Assembly: GCA_039621445.1 (NCBI GenBank)
Contig: CP154956.1
Span: 38,032,553-38,096,552 of the forward strand
Direction of reading: 5' to 3'
DNA length: 64,000 nt
Source of the DNA: Euglena gracilis
Taxonomy: Eukaryota > Euglenida > Euglenophyceae > Euglenales
Shown here: positions 50,901-62,301 of the stretch, one piece after another
Layout: each line of letters opens with the position of its first letter
Numbering within the stretch: position 1 is the stretch's first letter
The notes under the pieces: model-generated
Databases searched by the model: none
Told to the model about the DNA's origin: nothing
Seen by the model: only the letters and a program-made list of their open reading frames with translations
Translations under genes and position numbers: made by a program

Positions 50901-52412
50901 GCTCGGTACTACAGCAAATTGGTGGGGTTGCTGCACGCATCAAGCATTTCCTCTCGTTTGCGGTTCCGCAACTCTTTTAGACACAAAACTGAGGGACCCT
51001 GTCATCAACTGCTGACGCTGAACAGACCAAAAAAAAATCCACAAAAAAGCTTAGCACACTGAAAAAGTGACCAAAAAAGCGCACATTTGGGGTGCCAAAA
51101 TCCTGGAAATGCAAAATCGGACAACCCTGCCAAAAAGTGTGTTAAAGGAAAAGACGCAACTTGGGGAAAAGGTTTACTTTTCAAAAAAAAAGTCTGTAAG
51201 TTTTTTTTAAAAAATAACACCCCAAATAACTTTTCCCCCTGCAAAGTTAGTGGACCGAGCTTTGTGGCCCCACACCCTTCAGAGTTATTTGGCAGCAACC
51301 CAAAAAAAAATAATGCTTCTATTCATGGAATAATAAAACATGATGCAGGGGGGGGAAATGCAACTTGGCCCTTCAAATTATGCAAGTCAAAAAAATGCAA
51401 AAAAATGCAAAAAAATGCAAAAAAAATGCAAAAAAATGCAACTTGCATGAAAACCTTGAGAAAAAGCTGGAATATGACAGAGCTTTGCTGCCTAAAATCA
51501 AAAAAAATTTCCAGGGCAAAATATTTTATGCAAAAAAAACGCAAAAAAATGCAAAAAAATCCAAACATATGCCAACCAACTACAAATTTTTTTTCAAGGG
51601 CAAAATATTTTATGTAAAAAATGCAAAAAAAATGCAAAAAAATCCAAACATACGGCAACCAACTACAAAAAATTTTTCCAGGGCAAAATATTTTATGCAA
51701 AAAAATGCAAAAAAATGCAAATTTCGGGAAAACCTGATTATGCAAAAAAATGCAAATTATGCAAGTTGCATTTCCCCCCCCCCCTGCATGATGGCATTTC
51801 AGATGACTTTTGTGTTAATCACTTCCTGATTTCCCAAAAAGACGCATCATTTTCAACATTTTTCCTATTTTAAAGAGGGGGGTCTTCCCTTCCTTGGATG
51901 GCCTTCCCCCCTGCAAAGTTATTTGGGCACAGGCACTGCAAAATTATTTGGGGGGTTAGTAACAGAAAATGGATAATGCCAGAAGAAACTAGAACATAAA
52001 ACATGTGTGAACAAATGCAAAAAGTGCAACTTGGCAAAGATAACGCTGAAGCTTGGGGAAAACATGAACAAAAAAAGCAAAAAAAAAAAGTGACAGAAGA
52101 TGCACAATGTCAACAAAACCCAAACGGTGCAGGAAAACGGTCAAACTCTGCAACTTTTGCAACTCTCCACTTGTCAGGGCGGAGCAAGATAAAGTTTGGA
52201 GTGGGTTTTTGTGGTGGATCTTTTTTGGGAAGGGGGAGGGTCCTCCCACCACCCAGGACGGGTCCCGGGTCCAATCGTCTCCGGACCCGGCTGCAGGGGC
52301 GTGGGCGGGAGGCGAAGCGGTCGAAGTGGTCCTTCAGGCCGCCGTATACGTCCGCCAGGCAGGCGGAGAGGCTCGCGTGGGCGGCGCCGGGGACGGGCAC
52401 CGGGGCGGCCAT
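37872..52412 (-). CDS. Unrecognised protein with coiled-coil C-terminal half
   Basis: I do not recognise this family. The ATG at 52412 opens an exon (52287-52412) starting MAAPVPVPGAAHASL. Likely following exons are 50754-50864 (FTLVDTRRGWHLRGRL), 50572-50625, about 49005-49150 (VLLAHACEAGRLAAHF), about 48835-48945, about 48080-48190 (CEALAAAFEQFVQQW), 47751-47821 (AYVQERDGSYVLLEG), 45912-46078, about 45494-45690 (Ala/Ser-rich), 43500-43587 (RWRYLVALEEAV), 42016-42104 (LEAECRRLQQQ), 40362-40467 (Pro/Ala-rich), 38723 to about 38757 and 38010-38193 (heptad-like RIAQLEAAHSAELQQQ). Phases fit for 50754/50572, 43500/42016 and 38723/38010. A phase-compatible last exon would stop at 37872. It could be two genes, and another reading continues to about 36.4 kb. 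Exons are GC-rich, like those of the neighbouring genes. Confidence 0.5.
38240..38580. repeat. TG / GTGTTGT compound repeat
   Basis: Repeats of GTGTTGT with GTGTGGGTGTGGGTGT inserts, showing a higher-order unit of about 55-60 bp. It follows immediately upstream (gene sense) of the 38010-38193 coiled-coil exon. Confidence 0.95.
40918..40986. repeat. GGAC tetramer repeat
   Basis: (GGAC)n with CAGA variants, in an intron of the coiled-coil gene. Confidence 0.93.
41500..41868. mobile_element. C-run-ended transposon-like element (CAAATAACG ends)
   Basis: Ends AACCGCCCTCCGCAAATAACG and CCCGTTATTTG plus a G12 run and TT are inverted. Copies of AGTGCCC...AATAACGGGGCAGGGGG repeat internally near both ends. 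No clear target duplication. Same style as the 25.3-kb and 26.3-kb elements. Confidence 0.62.
43028..43312. mobile_element. TTTTTAAGACTGGGG-type repeat, relative of 10504-10742
   Basis: It shares AGGGGTATTTTTTTAAGACTG at its left end and the interior TTGCGAAAATG..., GCGCCTTCGGCGCCGAAAAG, TATATCCC with the 10.5-kb element. The right end (AACTAAAAAGCCACACCCT) is diverged. Confidence 0.7.
44804..44922. repeat. (CA)n microsatellite
   Basis: About 115 bp of CA repeats with a small CG block, in an intron of the coiled-coil gene. Confidence 0.97.
46846..47281. mobile_element. CAGGGCGT-ended MITE, second copy
   Basis: A 436-bp relative of 25880-26287. Shared features include CAGGGCGT at the left end, GAAACCGAAGCTGAAAAA-like text, TGCCAATTATGC, and CAAACTCGTTG near the right end. 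The right terminus is worn (GACGGTCTG). Flanks CTGGGGAG and ATGGGGAG agree at 7 of 8 bases. Confidence 0.75.
49325..49547. repeat. GCTGT pentamer array, left part
   Basis: (TGCTG)n pentamers, drifting to GGGCT repeats at the right. The array continues at 49872-49890 on the other side of an inserted element. Confidence 0.97.
49548..49863. mobile_element. hAT-like MITE inserted in a pentamer array
   Basis: A 316-bp element, CAGGGCGG at left and GACCGCCCTG at right. Flanks are identical 8-mers GGCTGGGC (49540-49547 and 49864-49871). It is nearly identical through its body to 60343-60660. Pentamers resume to the right. Confidence 0.93.
51216..51957. mobile_element. C-run-ended element hosting a nested element
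   Basis: Outer ends AACACCCCAAATAAC and AATTATTTGGGGGGTT are inverted. The interior repeats CCCCCTGCAAAGTTA near both ends. The element 51346-51786 sits inside it. Confidence 0.55.
51346..51786. mobile_element. Nested element with CAGGGGGGG...GCAACTTG ends
   Basis: Long inverted ends: CAGGGGGGGGAAATGCAACTTG at left and CAAGTTGCATTTCC plus a C-run and CCTG at right. Flanks ACATGATG and CATGATGG share CATGATG. Inside are about three tandem copies of a roughly 80-bp AT-rich unit (GGGCAAAATATTTTATG..., CCAACCAACTACAAA) and many ATGCAAAAA repeats. Confidence 0.78.
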
Positions 52413-53185
52413 ACTATGGCCCGGCCCGTCAGGCGGGGCGGGGGCGGGGCAGCCGGCAGGGGGTGCCAGCCCCCATCAGCATGGGAGGCCGGGTGGCACC
52501 GCGAGGGTGGGAGGTGGCTGTGAGAGAGATTGAGATAGGGGGGGGTCAGGGTGGAGATGGGGCGGCGACCTCGCCTATCCGCCCCCAAAACAACGACCCG
52601 GAAAGCCTCGCCAATCCCCACTCAGATGCAGACCAGCCCGGATTTGACCAACCCAGGGAGCAGAAAGTCCGCATGGGGAATCGGTGGGCGGTGGACAGAA
52701 AGCCTGCCTCGAATTGATTGGTCTGGCATCCGGTCTTGGGCTGCGTACTGCTTTATTTTTCCATGCACGCGTTCACAACTTGTGAGGTATGCAAGTGACA
52801 GGAGAGGGAAAGGGAGCTCGGGTGATGGCAAAGGTGCCGGGGTTGGAGGTGCAGAGGAGTGCTGGGTGCGGGAGTTCGAAGGTGAGAAGGCTTCGGTGGC
52901 AGGAGGGACAGGTCCGATGGGGACCGATGTAGTGCGCCAGTGTGGTGGGGTCAGGCCAGGAACGTGTCGTCCATGTCAGTTTCCTGTGACGTGATGCGGG
53001 GGGGGGGGGCACGGCGCACGGTGACCAGCGATGCACCGACGAAAGGTTACAAGCCCCATCACATTGCTTGGTACTGCAGACCTGCAGACCTGAGTATAAA
53101 TATGCGCGGATTTTGCATCGCTAGGTGGCATGGCATATGGCAGACCAAGCTGAATGGTCAGGTTGGCCGGCGGGAAGGACCTGCC

Positions 53186-53873
53186 TTATACTCTGGACGG
53201 GCACAGGCACAGCACAGTGTGCACCCGCTCAATGACAAGCTTCAGCTCTGCCATCACGGGGCTGCGCTGCATTTGGTCCTTCACGGTGTACAGCAGCCCC
53301 GCGTTGCCGCACCCATCCTTGTTGTCCGCCTGAGCCATAGAGAAGCAAAACCCCCTGATAAATTCGCAGGGCCCTAATTATGTGCAGAGCCAGATAAATG
53401 CGCACCCCCCAAGGGTCTGAAACTACCTTCTCAAAAAGTGCGCACCCCCCCCCCCCAAAGGAGAAATAACTGCTTGTCACATCTCAAGTCGGAAAACGCA
53501 CACAATTTTCAGAACTGTCCTTCTCAGACCAAATATTTATATCGTCCAAGCCCAAATTTGACACGCAATCACTTGAGTCATTGCTTGACATCACAAGAAG
53601 GGGAAAAACTGAAAGAGAGTGGTGGAAACTTAAGTATTTTGTGTTTTGCCCTAACTATGCGTGCCCTAACAAGTGCGCACCCCTTGGGGTCGAAACTACG
53701 TCCTTAAAATGTGCACGCCCGTGTGAGTGGGGTGTAAACACCCCCCAATGCAAAATGCAGGAGATGGGGAAACCCAATGCGTGGGGGTGGCACAGTTGTA
53801 CACTGTCTGGCTCTTCGTCCTCCAATGACACACACACACACACACACAACCACAAACACAAACACACCACACC

Positions 53874-53904
<31 letters not shown>

Positions 53905-56754
53905 CACGAGGGTGACGAGGACCGGCAATTCCGCAAACTGCAGCAGGATGTGGGACTTGTAGAAGAGCAGGATGCTGCGGTTGTTGCCCATGTGGAGCTT
54001 GGACGCCTGGCAGGGCACAGGGTCCGCATAGGGTCAGGCGCAGCGCCCCCCCCCCATCTTGGTCTGGGAATGGGGGCAACCCCACAGATCTCGCTGGCGT
54101 CAAATTCAGAGTACAACTTGGGGAGAGGTCACTTTGCCTCCAACACATGACCGTCCCCAACACCAGCACGAAGCAACACAGGAAGGGTCCTCCAACCAGA
54201 GGGTGCCTACTTCCTGCCTTGGACCTCTTCCTGCCTTGGACCTCTTCCAAGGGAAATGGAATCGCCCAACGGTGACCCCTCCCCAGAAAGCGGTCCCCCT
54301 CCCCCGGACCCCTCACCCGTCCCCCAGGTGGCCTTCACCCACTCCCAGCCCTCCCCCTCGCCCACCCTTGAGATGCCTGCCCGCCCCGCCCCATCGTTCC
54401 GCCGGCACAGGACACGCCTGCTCCGTCGCCAGGATGAACGTGGCGGCGATCCGCTTGCTGATGGGGGGATCCGCGAGGTGGTCCGCGGACACTGCGCGGA
54501 GGCGGCCCGCCGAGGCGTGGGGGGGGGGGGCGGTGGCCAGGGCCCCGGGGCCTCCATTCGGGGCCCAGCCAGCCCCGTTGGTTCGGGGGGGGGGGGGGGC
54601 GAACCACCCCTCCGCCCCGGGAGCCTGGCACAGGGGGGGGGGGGGGCATTCATTTTTTTATAAAAAAAATCGTCAGTCATTACCCTTACCCCAGTGGGGG
54701 GGGGGGGCAACGTTGGGAAAAGCAAAAAAAAAAAAAACAAGCCCCAACCCACCACTCAGATGCAGAACAAAAGCTCATCCGATACGAAGACCATGCACTT
54801 GCTCCAGCCTGGTCTTCGCTATATCCGGCATAGCTGGCGCCCTTTTGCTGATTTCAAGCCGCATTTATCTTAAGAAAAGTTTATTTTGTCAAAAAAAAAC
54901 CATCCTGGATCTTGGGTTCCCAAACCAAGCTTTGAGACTAACTGAGTTCTGAACGTCAAAAACCACCAAAAAGAGATGTACAAGAAAATATTCAAAAAAA
55001 TATTCAAAAATGAAAGGAAAAAACCGTGAATTTTTTATTTGAAAACCATCAAAAAATTTCCAAAAATGAAACATGAACGTGCAACAAAAAAAAACAAGAA
55101 TGCATTTTGCCCCGAAAGTTCTTTCTTTCTTTTTCCAGAAAAAAAATATTCAAAATTAAACAATAAGCTTGCCAGCTATGATATCCGGGGGGTGATTGAC
55201 GGTGTTTTTTGGAGTGACTAACTGGTTTTGGTCCCGTGATCCCCTCCTCCAATACAGCGAAATTTTCTTTCAGGATGCTGGTGTGAAATTTCGGGATGCT
55301 GGTGTGATTAGCCAGATGTGACCCCTTTAGAAGCCCCCAACAAAAATAGGAGGCACGCACACACCTTTGATGTGGACCATGCCGACCGTGTCGGAGATCA
55401 GGATAGCCTCCAGGCCGCGGTGCCTACAATGCGGGAGGGGGGAGAAACGGTTGCCTCCCGAGGAACAGGGACAGCTTCCCAGATTGGCAAAACAACAAGT
55501 CCGGGGCCTCCGCAGCGGCAACAGCTTGGTCCATCATTCCCTCACCGGGCGTTTCCTTTGACGCAGGGCGGTCCGTAAGGACGGGAATTTTTCTTGAGGA
55601 CCGCCCTTTAAGAACCGCCTTCGGACCTAAGGGCTGGCCGGGGCTGGATTGGGGCTCGAATAGGGTCAAGAATTGCAAAGTCAAAAAAAACACGCATCTT
55701 TGACGTTTTGGGTGGATGGACAACAGTCCAAGGATACCAGAAATCACCTTCCCCCCCTGAAGTTGACCCGCTGTTGCCAAGATACGACCATTTTTCGGTC
55801 ATTTTTCCTGTGGTTTTTTTCATTGAATGTGCTGCGGCGGATTCTTTTTCTTAAGGATTGGACTGCCTCGCTGTAGTGTGCATGGCATGTGCATGCGCGT
55901 AACCCCACCCAGCGTTCAATTTGGCGGTGCCCCTCTGGTCCAGGAGGGGGGATATCCCCTCAAAGAAAAACCCAAACACCCTCTTTACATCGAACCCTCA
56001 CCGTGCCCCCAATAAGTGCACAGGTGCACTTATTGGAGACCAAGTTTCGGCCCACAGGGGTGCACACTGAAGGGGACAGTAAGGGGGAAAAACTCTCGAA
56101 CCACGTGGTGTGCACCCGTTTTCACCGAAACTTCCCTTTTCGTGTGATTTCAAGCGCGGGTTAAGTTTTCTGTGACACCAGGCCACTATTGTTGTTAGGA
56201 CTGCAAAAATGACGAGCAAAAGACGCTTTTGTGGGCCTGGGGGAAAAAAAGGGAAAGGAGCTCTGGAGTGGGATAATGAGATGTGGCGTGGCACGGTGCG
56301 GGGTGGCCAGGGCCAAAAAAAAAGTTACTGGGGGGTCTGGAGGGAACCAGGCTCGGTGAGCCCCCAGGTAACCCAGCCAGGCTTCTTTTTGGGGGGGGGG
56401 CGGGGACCCCCCCCCCCAAAATCGGGCCCGTTAAAGGCAATTTTCAAAAATTTTCGGCGCAAAGCGCTGAAAAGGTATACCTGGCGCCTCCGGCACGGGA
56501 CCCCCCCGGGGGGGTTCCGGCCCCGGATCCACCCCCCCACCCCCCCCCGGGGGGGTCTGCTGACTTAAAAGAAGCCTGAACCCGGCTCCAGGAAGCTCCG
56601 GCAAACCTCAAGTCAACAAAAGCCAGCATCCCAACCTTTCTGAGGCTCATGCCCCCCCACCAAACCACAGGGGCTCACGGATCACAGCAAACAACCTTTT
56701 CAGCAGGTCCCCGAAGAACTGCTCAAAGGTGTGCTCGGGGGCCGGCCCGGCCAT
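53186..56754 (-). CDS. LAMTOR3: LAMTOR3 (MP1), Ragulator complex subunit
   Basis: Small roadblock/LC7-fold scaffold. In animals LAMTOR3 pairs with LAMTOR2 in the Ragulator complex on late endosomes and lysosomes, anchoring Rag GTPases and MEK1. The ATG at 56754 gives FEQFFGDLLKRLFAVI. Later exons are 55365-55423 (LEAILISDTVGMVHIK), 54081-54116 (LYSEFDASEICG), 53905-54006 (SKLHMGNNRSILLFY, LLQFAELPVLVTL) and 53186-53329 (NAGLLYTVKDQM, ELKLVIERV, stop). All later borders are GT-AG. Phases agree for the last three exons. The phase jump and missing residues between 55365 and 54116 imply one short exon I did not find. The exon 1 donor that keeps frame is GTTTGG at about 56668. The protein would be about the usual 120-130 residues. 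Confidence 0.87.
53826..53904. repeat. (CA)n microsatellite at a splice donor
   Basis: CA repeats begin directly after the LAMTOR3 exon 53905-54006, so the intron starts GTGTGTGTGT. Confidence 0.95.
55564..55870. mobile_element. Diverged copy of the CAGGGCGGTCC element, reversed
   Basis: CAGGGCGGTCCGTAAGG opens the element. The interior matches the family in reverse orientation (GGGCTCGAATAGGGTCAAGAATT, TTTTGGGTGGATGGACA, GATACGACC). The right end is worn (CTTAAGGATTGGACTG) and no target duplication is visible. Confidence 0.65.
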
Positions 56755-58571
56755 GGTGTGGATGAGGGCGGTCTGCGGGGACAGACGGGCTGAAGGGCTG
56801 GGGGGAGAGGGCCGCATGGGTCCCCGCGGTGCACCACCCCGGCAGGTCTTGAGCTCTTTGCTTCGGTGGACACTCTTCTGCATTGCAGGGCGGTCCATCC
56901 GAGACGGGACGTGTTTTTTATTATTATTATTAAGGACCCTCAGGACCGCCTCAGGCCTCAAGGCTGGCCAACAGCCAGTGCGTAGCAACTGTGGGAGGGG
57001 CACCACTGCCCACACAGGTGATGCATAATTTCTATTTGGTGATACACATATGATACAAAAAGATGTCCACGTGATACGCATATTTCTGGGCTATTTTTTT
57101 GCACCCAAAAGCCAAAAAATCCGTTACTGTCTGGCCGCCCTTCGGGCGGCTGGAAAATTAAATAAATAACCTAATCGCTTCTACTTCAGTGAAGCCCTCA
57201 TTTTGCGGGAATCAAACCGGGAATCAGAGACTGGAAAGTTACTCCCAGGTGGGGGTCCGGGTGGAGGGGGGGTTCCCAAAGAATGGCAAAAAAAAATCCA
57301 AAGCCAAATCCTGGATTTTTAGCCAAAAAAATTGAGTTGAAAAGACTTCAAGAGGAGCACTGGTGGAACTTTGTGAAAATTGCACAATTGGGAATGATTC
57401 TTGTCACGCAGTGCACGCGGTGCACCACGAATTTCACGCAGTGCCGCACGCAGTGCATGGGGTGCGAAAGCATCACTTTGCGCAATAGACCACTTGACGT
57501 AATGGCACAAATTAATCATTTGAAATTCCCCGTGCACAACTGCATCTTTTTTGTTGCTGAGGTGGGTGTCCCAGAGACTCAAGGCGAGTGAGGGTATACA
57601 GGTGGAAATCCTCCTGTACTCTTTATTCCAAATATAAAAACCTCAAATACAACCCCCCCCCAAATATAAAAACCCTCCAGGGAAACGCTTACAGGCACCG
57701 CGTGAGCCGCAAGACGAAAGACGGCATGGATGGATGGATGGATAGATGGATGGATGGATGGATGGATGGATGGATGGATGGGTGGGTGGGTGGGTGGGTG
57801 GATGGATGGATGGATGGATGGATGGATGGATATCTCCATCGCGGCGCTGCAGGGCTTCAATAGAAAAACAGAAGGGTGGTCCAGTCATCTGGCCTCCAGG
57901 ACTTGCACTGGTCAGTTGCCACCCAGGAAATACAACGGACAAGACCAGAGTTTCATGTGTTACTGGGTAATTTCTTATTTCACGGGACATGCTGAGGGAG
58001 CTCTGGACATGGTTCGCAGGGTCAAAACACCCAATTTTGGAAAATTGTGAGTATCCACACAAAGGACAATGCATGTCACCAGTTTGAAAACCTGGAACCA
58101 AACCCTGAGAAATTGAAACGTTGTAAATTTGTGTGATTGCGCCCAGGAACATAAAAAAACCTCAGATGCGAGATCAGACGCTCAAGTCATTTTTGGGTTA
58201 GCTGCTTGAGCAGCTGGGCAACGCTCGATTCCTCTATCTTCTGTTGGCTCCTTGCTTCAAACCCTGGCAAACCAGGTCAGCACATAATCTTTACAGCTTC
58301 CCCAAACGAAAGCAAGGCAGGGGACCCCATACAGAGATACAGAGGACAGATGGTACCCCAGCCGTTAGAATAGATCGGCTCCGTGGAGAGGTCAGCCAGA
58401 GGGGAGGGTCCAGGACCGGCTCCCAGCTGTTACGCGCAGCAGTGATACTGTACAGCACAGCGCCGGTGCAGGCGGTGCGGGGACCCCCCCCCAGATGCAC
58501 CCTGCCCGGCGCCGCAACACAACACCCGGGGGGGGGGGGGCAGTCTGGCGGTGACAGCCGCCCGTCAACGG
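56755..58571. other. Intergenic between LAMTOR3 and the uncharacterised gene
   Basis: This contains a short sequence starting like the CAGG elements (about 56886), an AT-richer stretch with no recognisable protein, and a GGAT array at 57727-57830. No gene is supported. Confidence 0.5.
57727..57830. repeat. GGAT tetramer array with GGGT block
   Basis: (GGAT)n with a central (GGGT)5-type block, upstream of the LAMTOR3 gene. Confidence 0.96.
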
Positions 58572-59311
58572 TCAGCCGCGGTCGGGCCGCAGGGCGGCGA
58601 GGCAGCGGTCCGCCATTAGGAGCACCTCCCGCCGCCCGACCTCCGCCGCCCAGCGCAGAACCTCGGCGTCCCACCCAGGCGGTTGCTTCAGGACCCAGGG
58701 AGGCGGGGTCCACGAGCTGGCCATTTCACTGTCCACGAGGAAAAGTGGCCAGCTGGATCCCCTGCGCGGGGAATCCTAACGGCTCTCCCGTCCGCTGGGT
58801 CCGCCGGGTGCGCTGGGGGTCCGCTGGCTGGGCTAGCTAGTGGAAAAAAATTTCAAGTGACTGGCGCGAAGCACTGCAAATTTGATTGGACCCCAAAAAA
58901 ATGCTAAAAACGCCTATTTTGGCAATTTTTGGGGATTTTTTTTGAACAAAATCAGCCAAAGAACACATTGAAAACCCCATTTCCGCGTCGTCGTGCTGCC
59001 GGGGGACCTGCACCCCTTCCACTGGCCAAATTTGGGCCAGCTACAGTCAAGCCTCCCCGGGGGGGGGGGGGGGGGGCCAGCGGGTACTGCGAACACTTGA
59101 GCAGAAGCCTGGTCCCGCCGGCCCACAGCCTGCTGGCACGCGTCGACGAACGCCGTTGGCTGCCAGCCAGGCCCCATCGCCTGCAGCACCGCCCATGCGG
59201 CGGCAGTGTCTGCCGCGGCCTCCGCCTCCGTCCGCATGCGGGGCATCACCTGCGGCGTGTGACGCAGCGTGATGTCACGTGCCATGCCACCGCGTTGGGT
59301 CCGGTCGGTCG

Positions 59312-59349
<38 letters not shown>

Positions 59350-59438
59350 TCTGTTGTGTGTGTGTGTGATGTGTTGTGTGTGTATGTGATGTGTGTGTGT
59401 GTGTGTGTGATGTGTTGTGTGTGTGTGTGTGTGATGTG

Positions 59439-59471
<33 letters not shown>

Positions 59472-62270
59472 AGCGTGAGCATGAGTGTGAGCGTGAGCCT
59501 GAATATGAGTGTGAGTGTGAGTGTGAGTGTGCGCGTGAGTGAGTGAGTGTGTGTGTGTGTGTGTATGTAAGAGAGAGAGTCGGGTGTCCTTTGAGCGAAA
59601 CAGGTATTCATCGATCAGACTCAGGAGCAGGCATTTGCTTAAGGACCCCGGGGGGGGGTACTGGCTAGCCAATCGGCTAGACACTGGAAAAAGTGGACTA
59701 GCTAGACCCCCTCCCCCGGGGGGGGGGGGGGGGTCCGGGGTCCCCGGGACTGGGAAAAAAATTTTCCTCCGGCGCTGTGCGCCGGAGGAAAAATGAGGTT
59801 TTTAACAGGTTTTTGGCTGATTTTGTTCCAAAAATTCCCAAAAATGGCCAAAAACGGGCATTTTTGGCCATTTTTGGGGTCCCAATAAAAATTTTCGGCG
59901 CTTCGCGCCGGTCACTGGAAAAAATTTTTCCACTAGCTAGCCCTGCTAGCAGACCCCCCCGGGGGGGGTCTGCTAGAAAACCCACTAGCCAAATTTGGAC
60001 TAGCTGCAGTCCAGCCCCCCCCGGGGGGGGTACTGCAATTCCTTAAGCAAATGCCTGCTCAGGAGAGCGCAGCAAGGAAACCACATCCCCCCCCCCCTGG
60101 TTTTCGACCAACGTTCGGAATGGTGCCCCCCCTGAATAGTAGTAGGCCCCTCCCCGTGAATTGTCTGTCAATCGGGATGGCAAGTCCTTTGGCTTCTTCA
60201 GCCATTGGTTCGATGAGGGTTGAGTTAGTTTACGTTTAATGATGCAATGTATCCACAAGAGCAACATTCTGCAGCAAATTTGACATGGATGGGAACGGTA
60301 GGACACGTAGACCCATCAAGTAATTTCTTCGATAATGCTCGGCAGGACGGTCCTTAAGCAAATAAAAAAAAAAACTCCGCTGTCCCAGCACACTCAGTGA
60401 AAAATATACAGGAAAATGGGCAAGAAAGTGTGGCATATCTCAGCGAGAACACGTCGACACCAGGAAAAAAAAACTGATTCCTGGCACCCTTGGACCACCG
60501 TCCATCCACCCAAATCATTAAAAACTGTGTTTTTCAACTGTTTAATTTTTGCCCCCGTTCAAGTCCCAGTCTGGCCCTTAGCCGGCCCTTTGGCCGAAAG
60601 GGGGGGGGGGGGCGGTGCTTAAGGAAATAAAAAAACTTTCCTCCCTTAAGGACCGCCCTGATGCTCGGACCTCCTGGTTTTCGACCACTTTTCCAATTGT
60701 GCCCCTCCCCTCTGAATAGAAGCCCCCCCCCCTCGGTTTTCAACCAACGTTCCAAATAGTAGCCCCGGGGCTTCTATTCGAGGGGGGGGGGGTTACTGGC
60801 AAATTGGGCTGTGTTTTTAAGGGCAGAACCCCACACACACCAACCCTCACATAACACAAGTAAACCCACCCCAATTTCGAACCCCCAAACAACGTATTCC
60901 AGGGAAATTTCAAAGCTCTCAGGGAGTTCCATATTTGGGGTAGGGGGTTTATATTTGGTCTGAAATCTCACCGAACTAAAGATTACGGTTATTCATTGTA
61001 TATCACCATAAATTGCATTCTGGGGCAAGTCAGTGATGGAAATCACCCCATCACTCCAAAGAGTTGGTATTTTGGGGGCATCTTTTTTCATGTCCTCTTT
61101 CAAAAAGGGGGTTCTGCATTGGATTGCCAATTTAAGGACCGTAGGGGGGTTCCACATCCGAGGTGGTCGACATTTGGTCTATATTTCACCTCCCACACAT
61201 GCGCACACAACACGCAGACGCAGCATCTCAGCACACAACACACAACACACAACACACAACACGCAAAACACGCCAACACGCAACACCCTAACACACAACA
61301 CAACAAACACGCAACATCGCACACGCACCACGCAACACCACAACACAAACAAACACACCAACACAGGACCACACACACCACAACACCCACACCACACAAC
61401 ACACAACACACAACACAGGACACACAAACACACAACCACGCAACCACGCAACCACACACTCCAAAACACACAACACGCCCCAACACACAACCACACAACA
61501 CACAACACGCCACACGCAACAAACACAACAACAACACAAACACACAAACACAAACAATACACACAACACAGACACACAACCCACCACACACAGGCCACAC
61601 AACACAAAAACACCACAACACACAACACACAACACACAACACACAACACACAACACACAACACACAACACAGGACACACAACACACACAACACAGGACAC
61701 ACAACACACAACACACAACACACAACACACAACACACAACACAGGACACACAACACACACAACACAGGACACACAACACGCAACATGCAACACACAACAC
61801 ACAACACACAACACACAACACACAACACACAACACACAACACACAACACACAACACACAACACACGACACACAACACACAACACACAACACACAACACAC
61901 AACACACAACACACAACACACAACACACAACACACAACACACAACACACAACACAGGACACACAACACACAACACACAACACGCAACACACAACTCACAA
62001 CACACAACACGCAACACACAACACACAACACACAACACGCAACACACAACACACAACACAACACACACAACACACACAACACACACAACACACACACACA
62101 ACACACACACACAACACACACACACAACACACACACACAACAAACACACACAACAAACACACACAACAAACACACACAACAAACACACACAACAAACACA
62201 CACAACAAACACACACAACAAACACACACAACAAACACACACAACAAACACACACAACAAACACACACAA

Positions 62271-62301
<31 letters not shown>

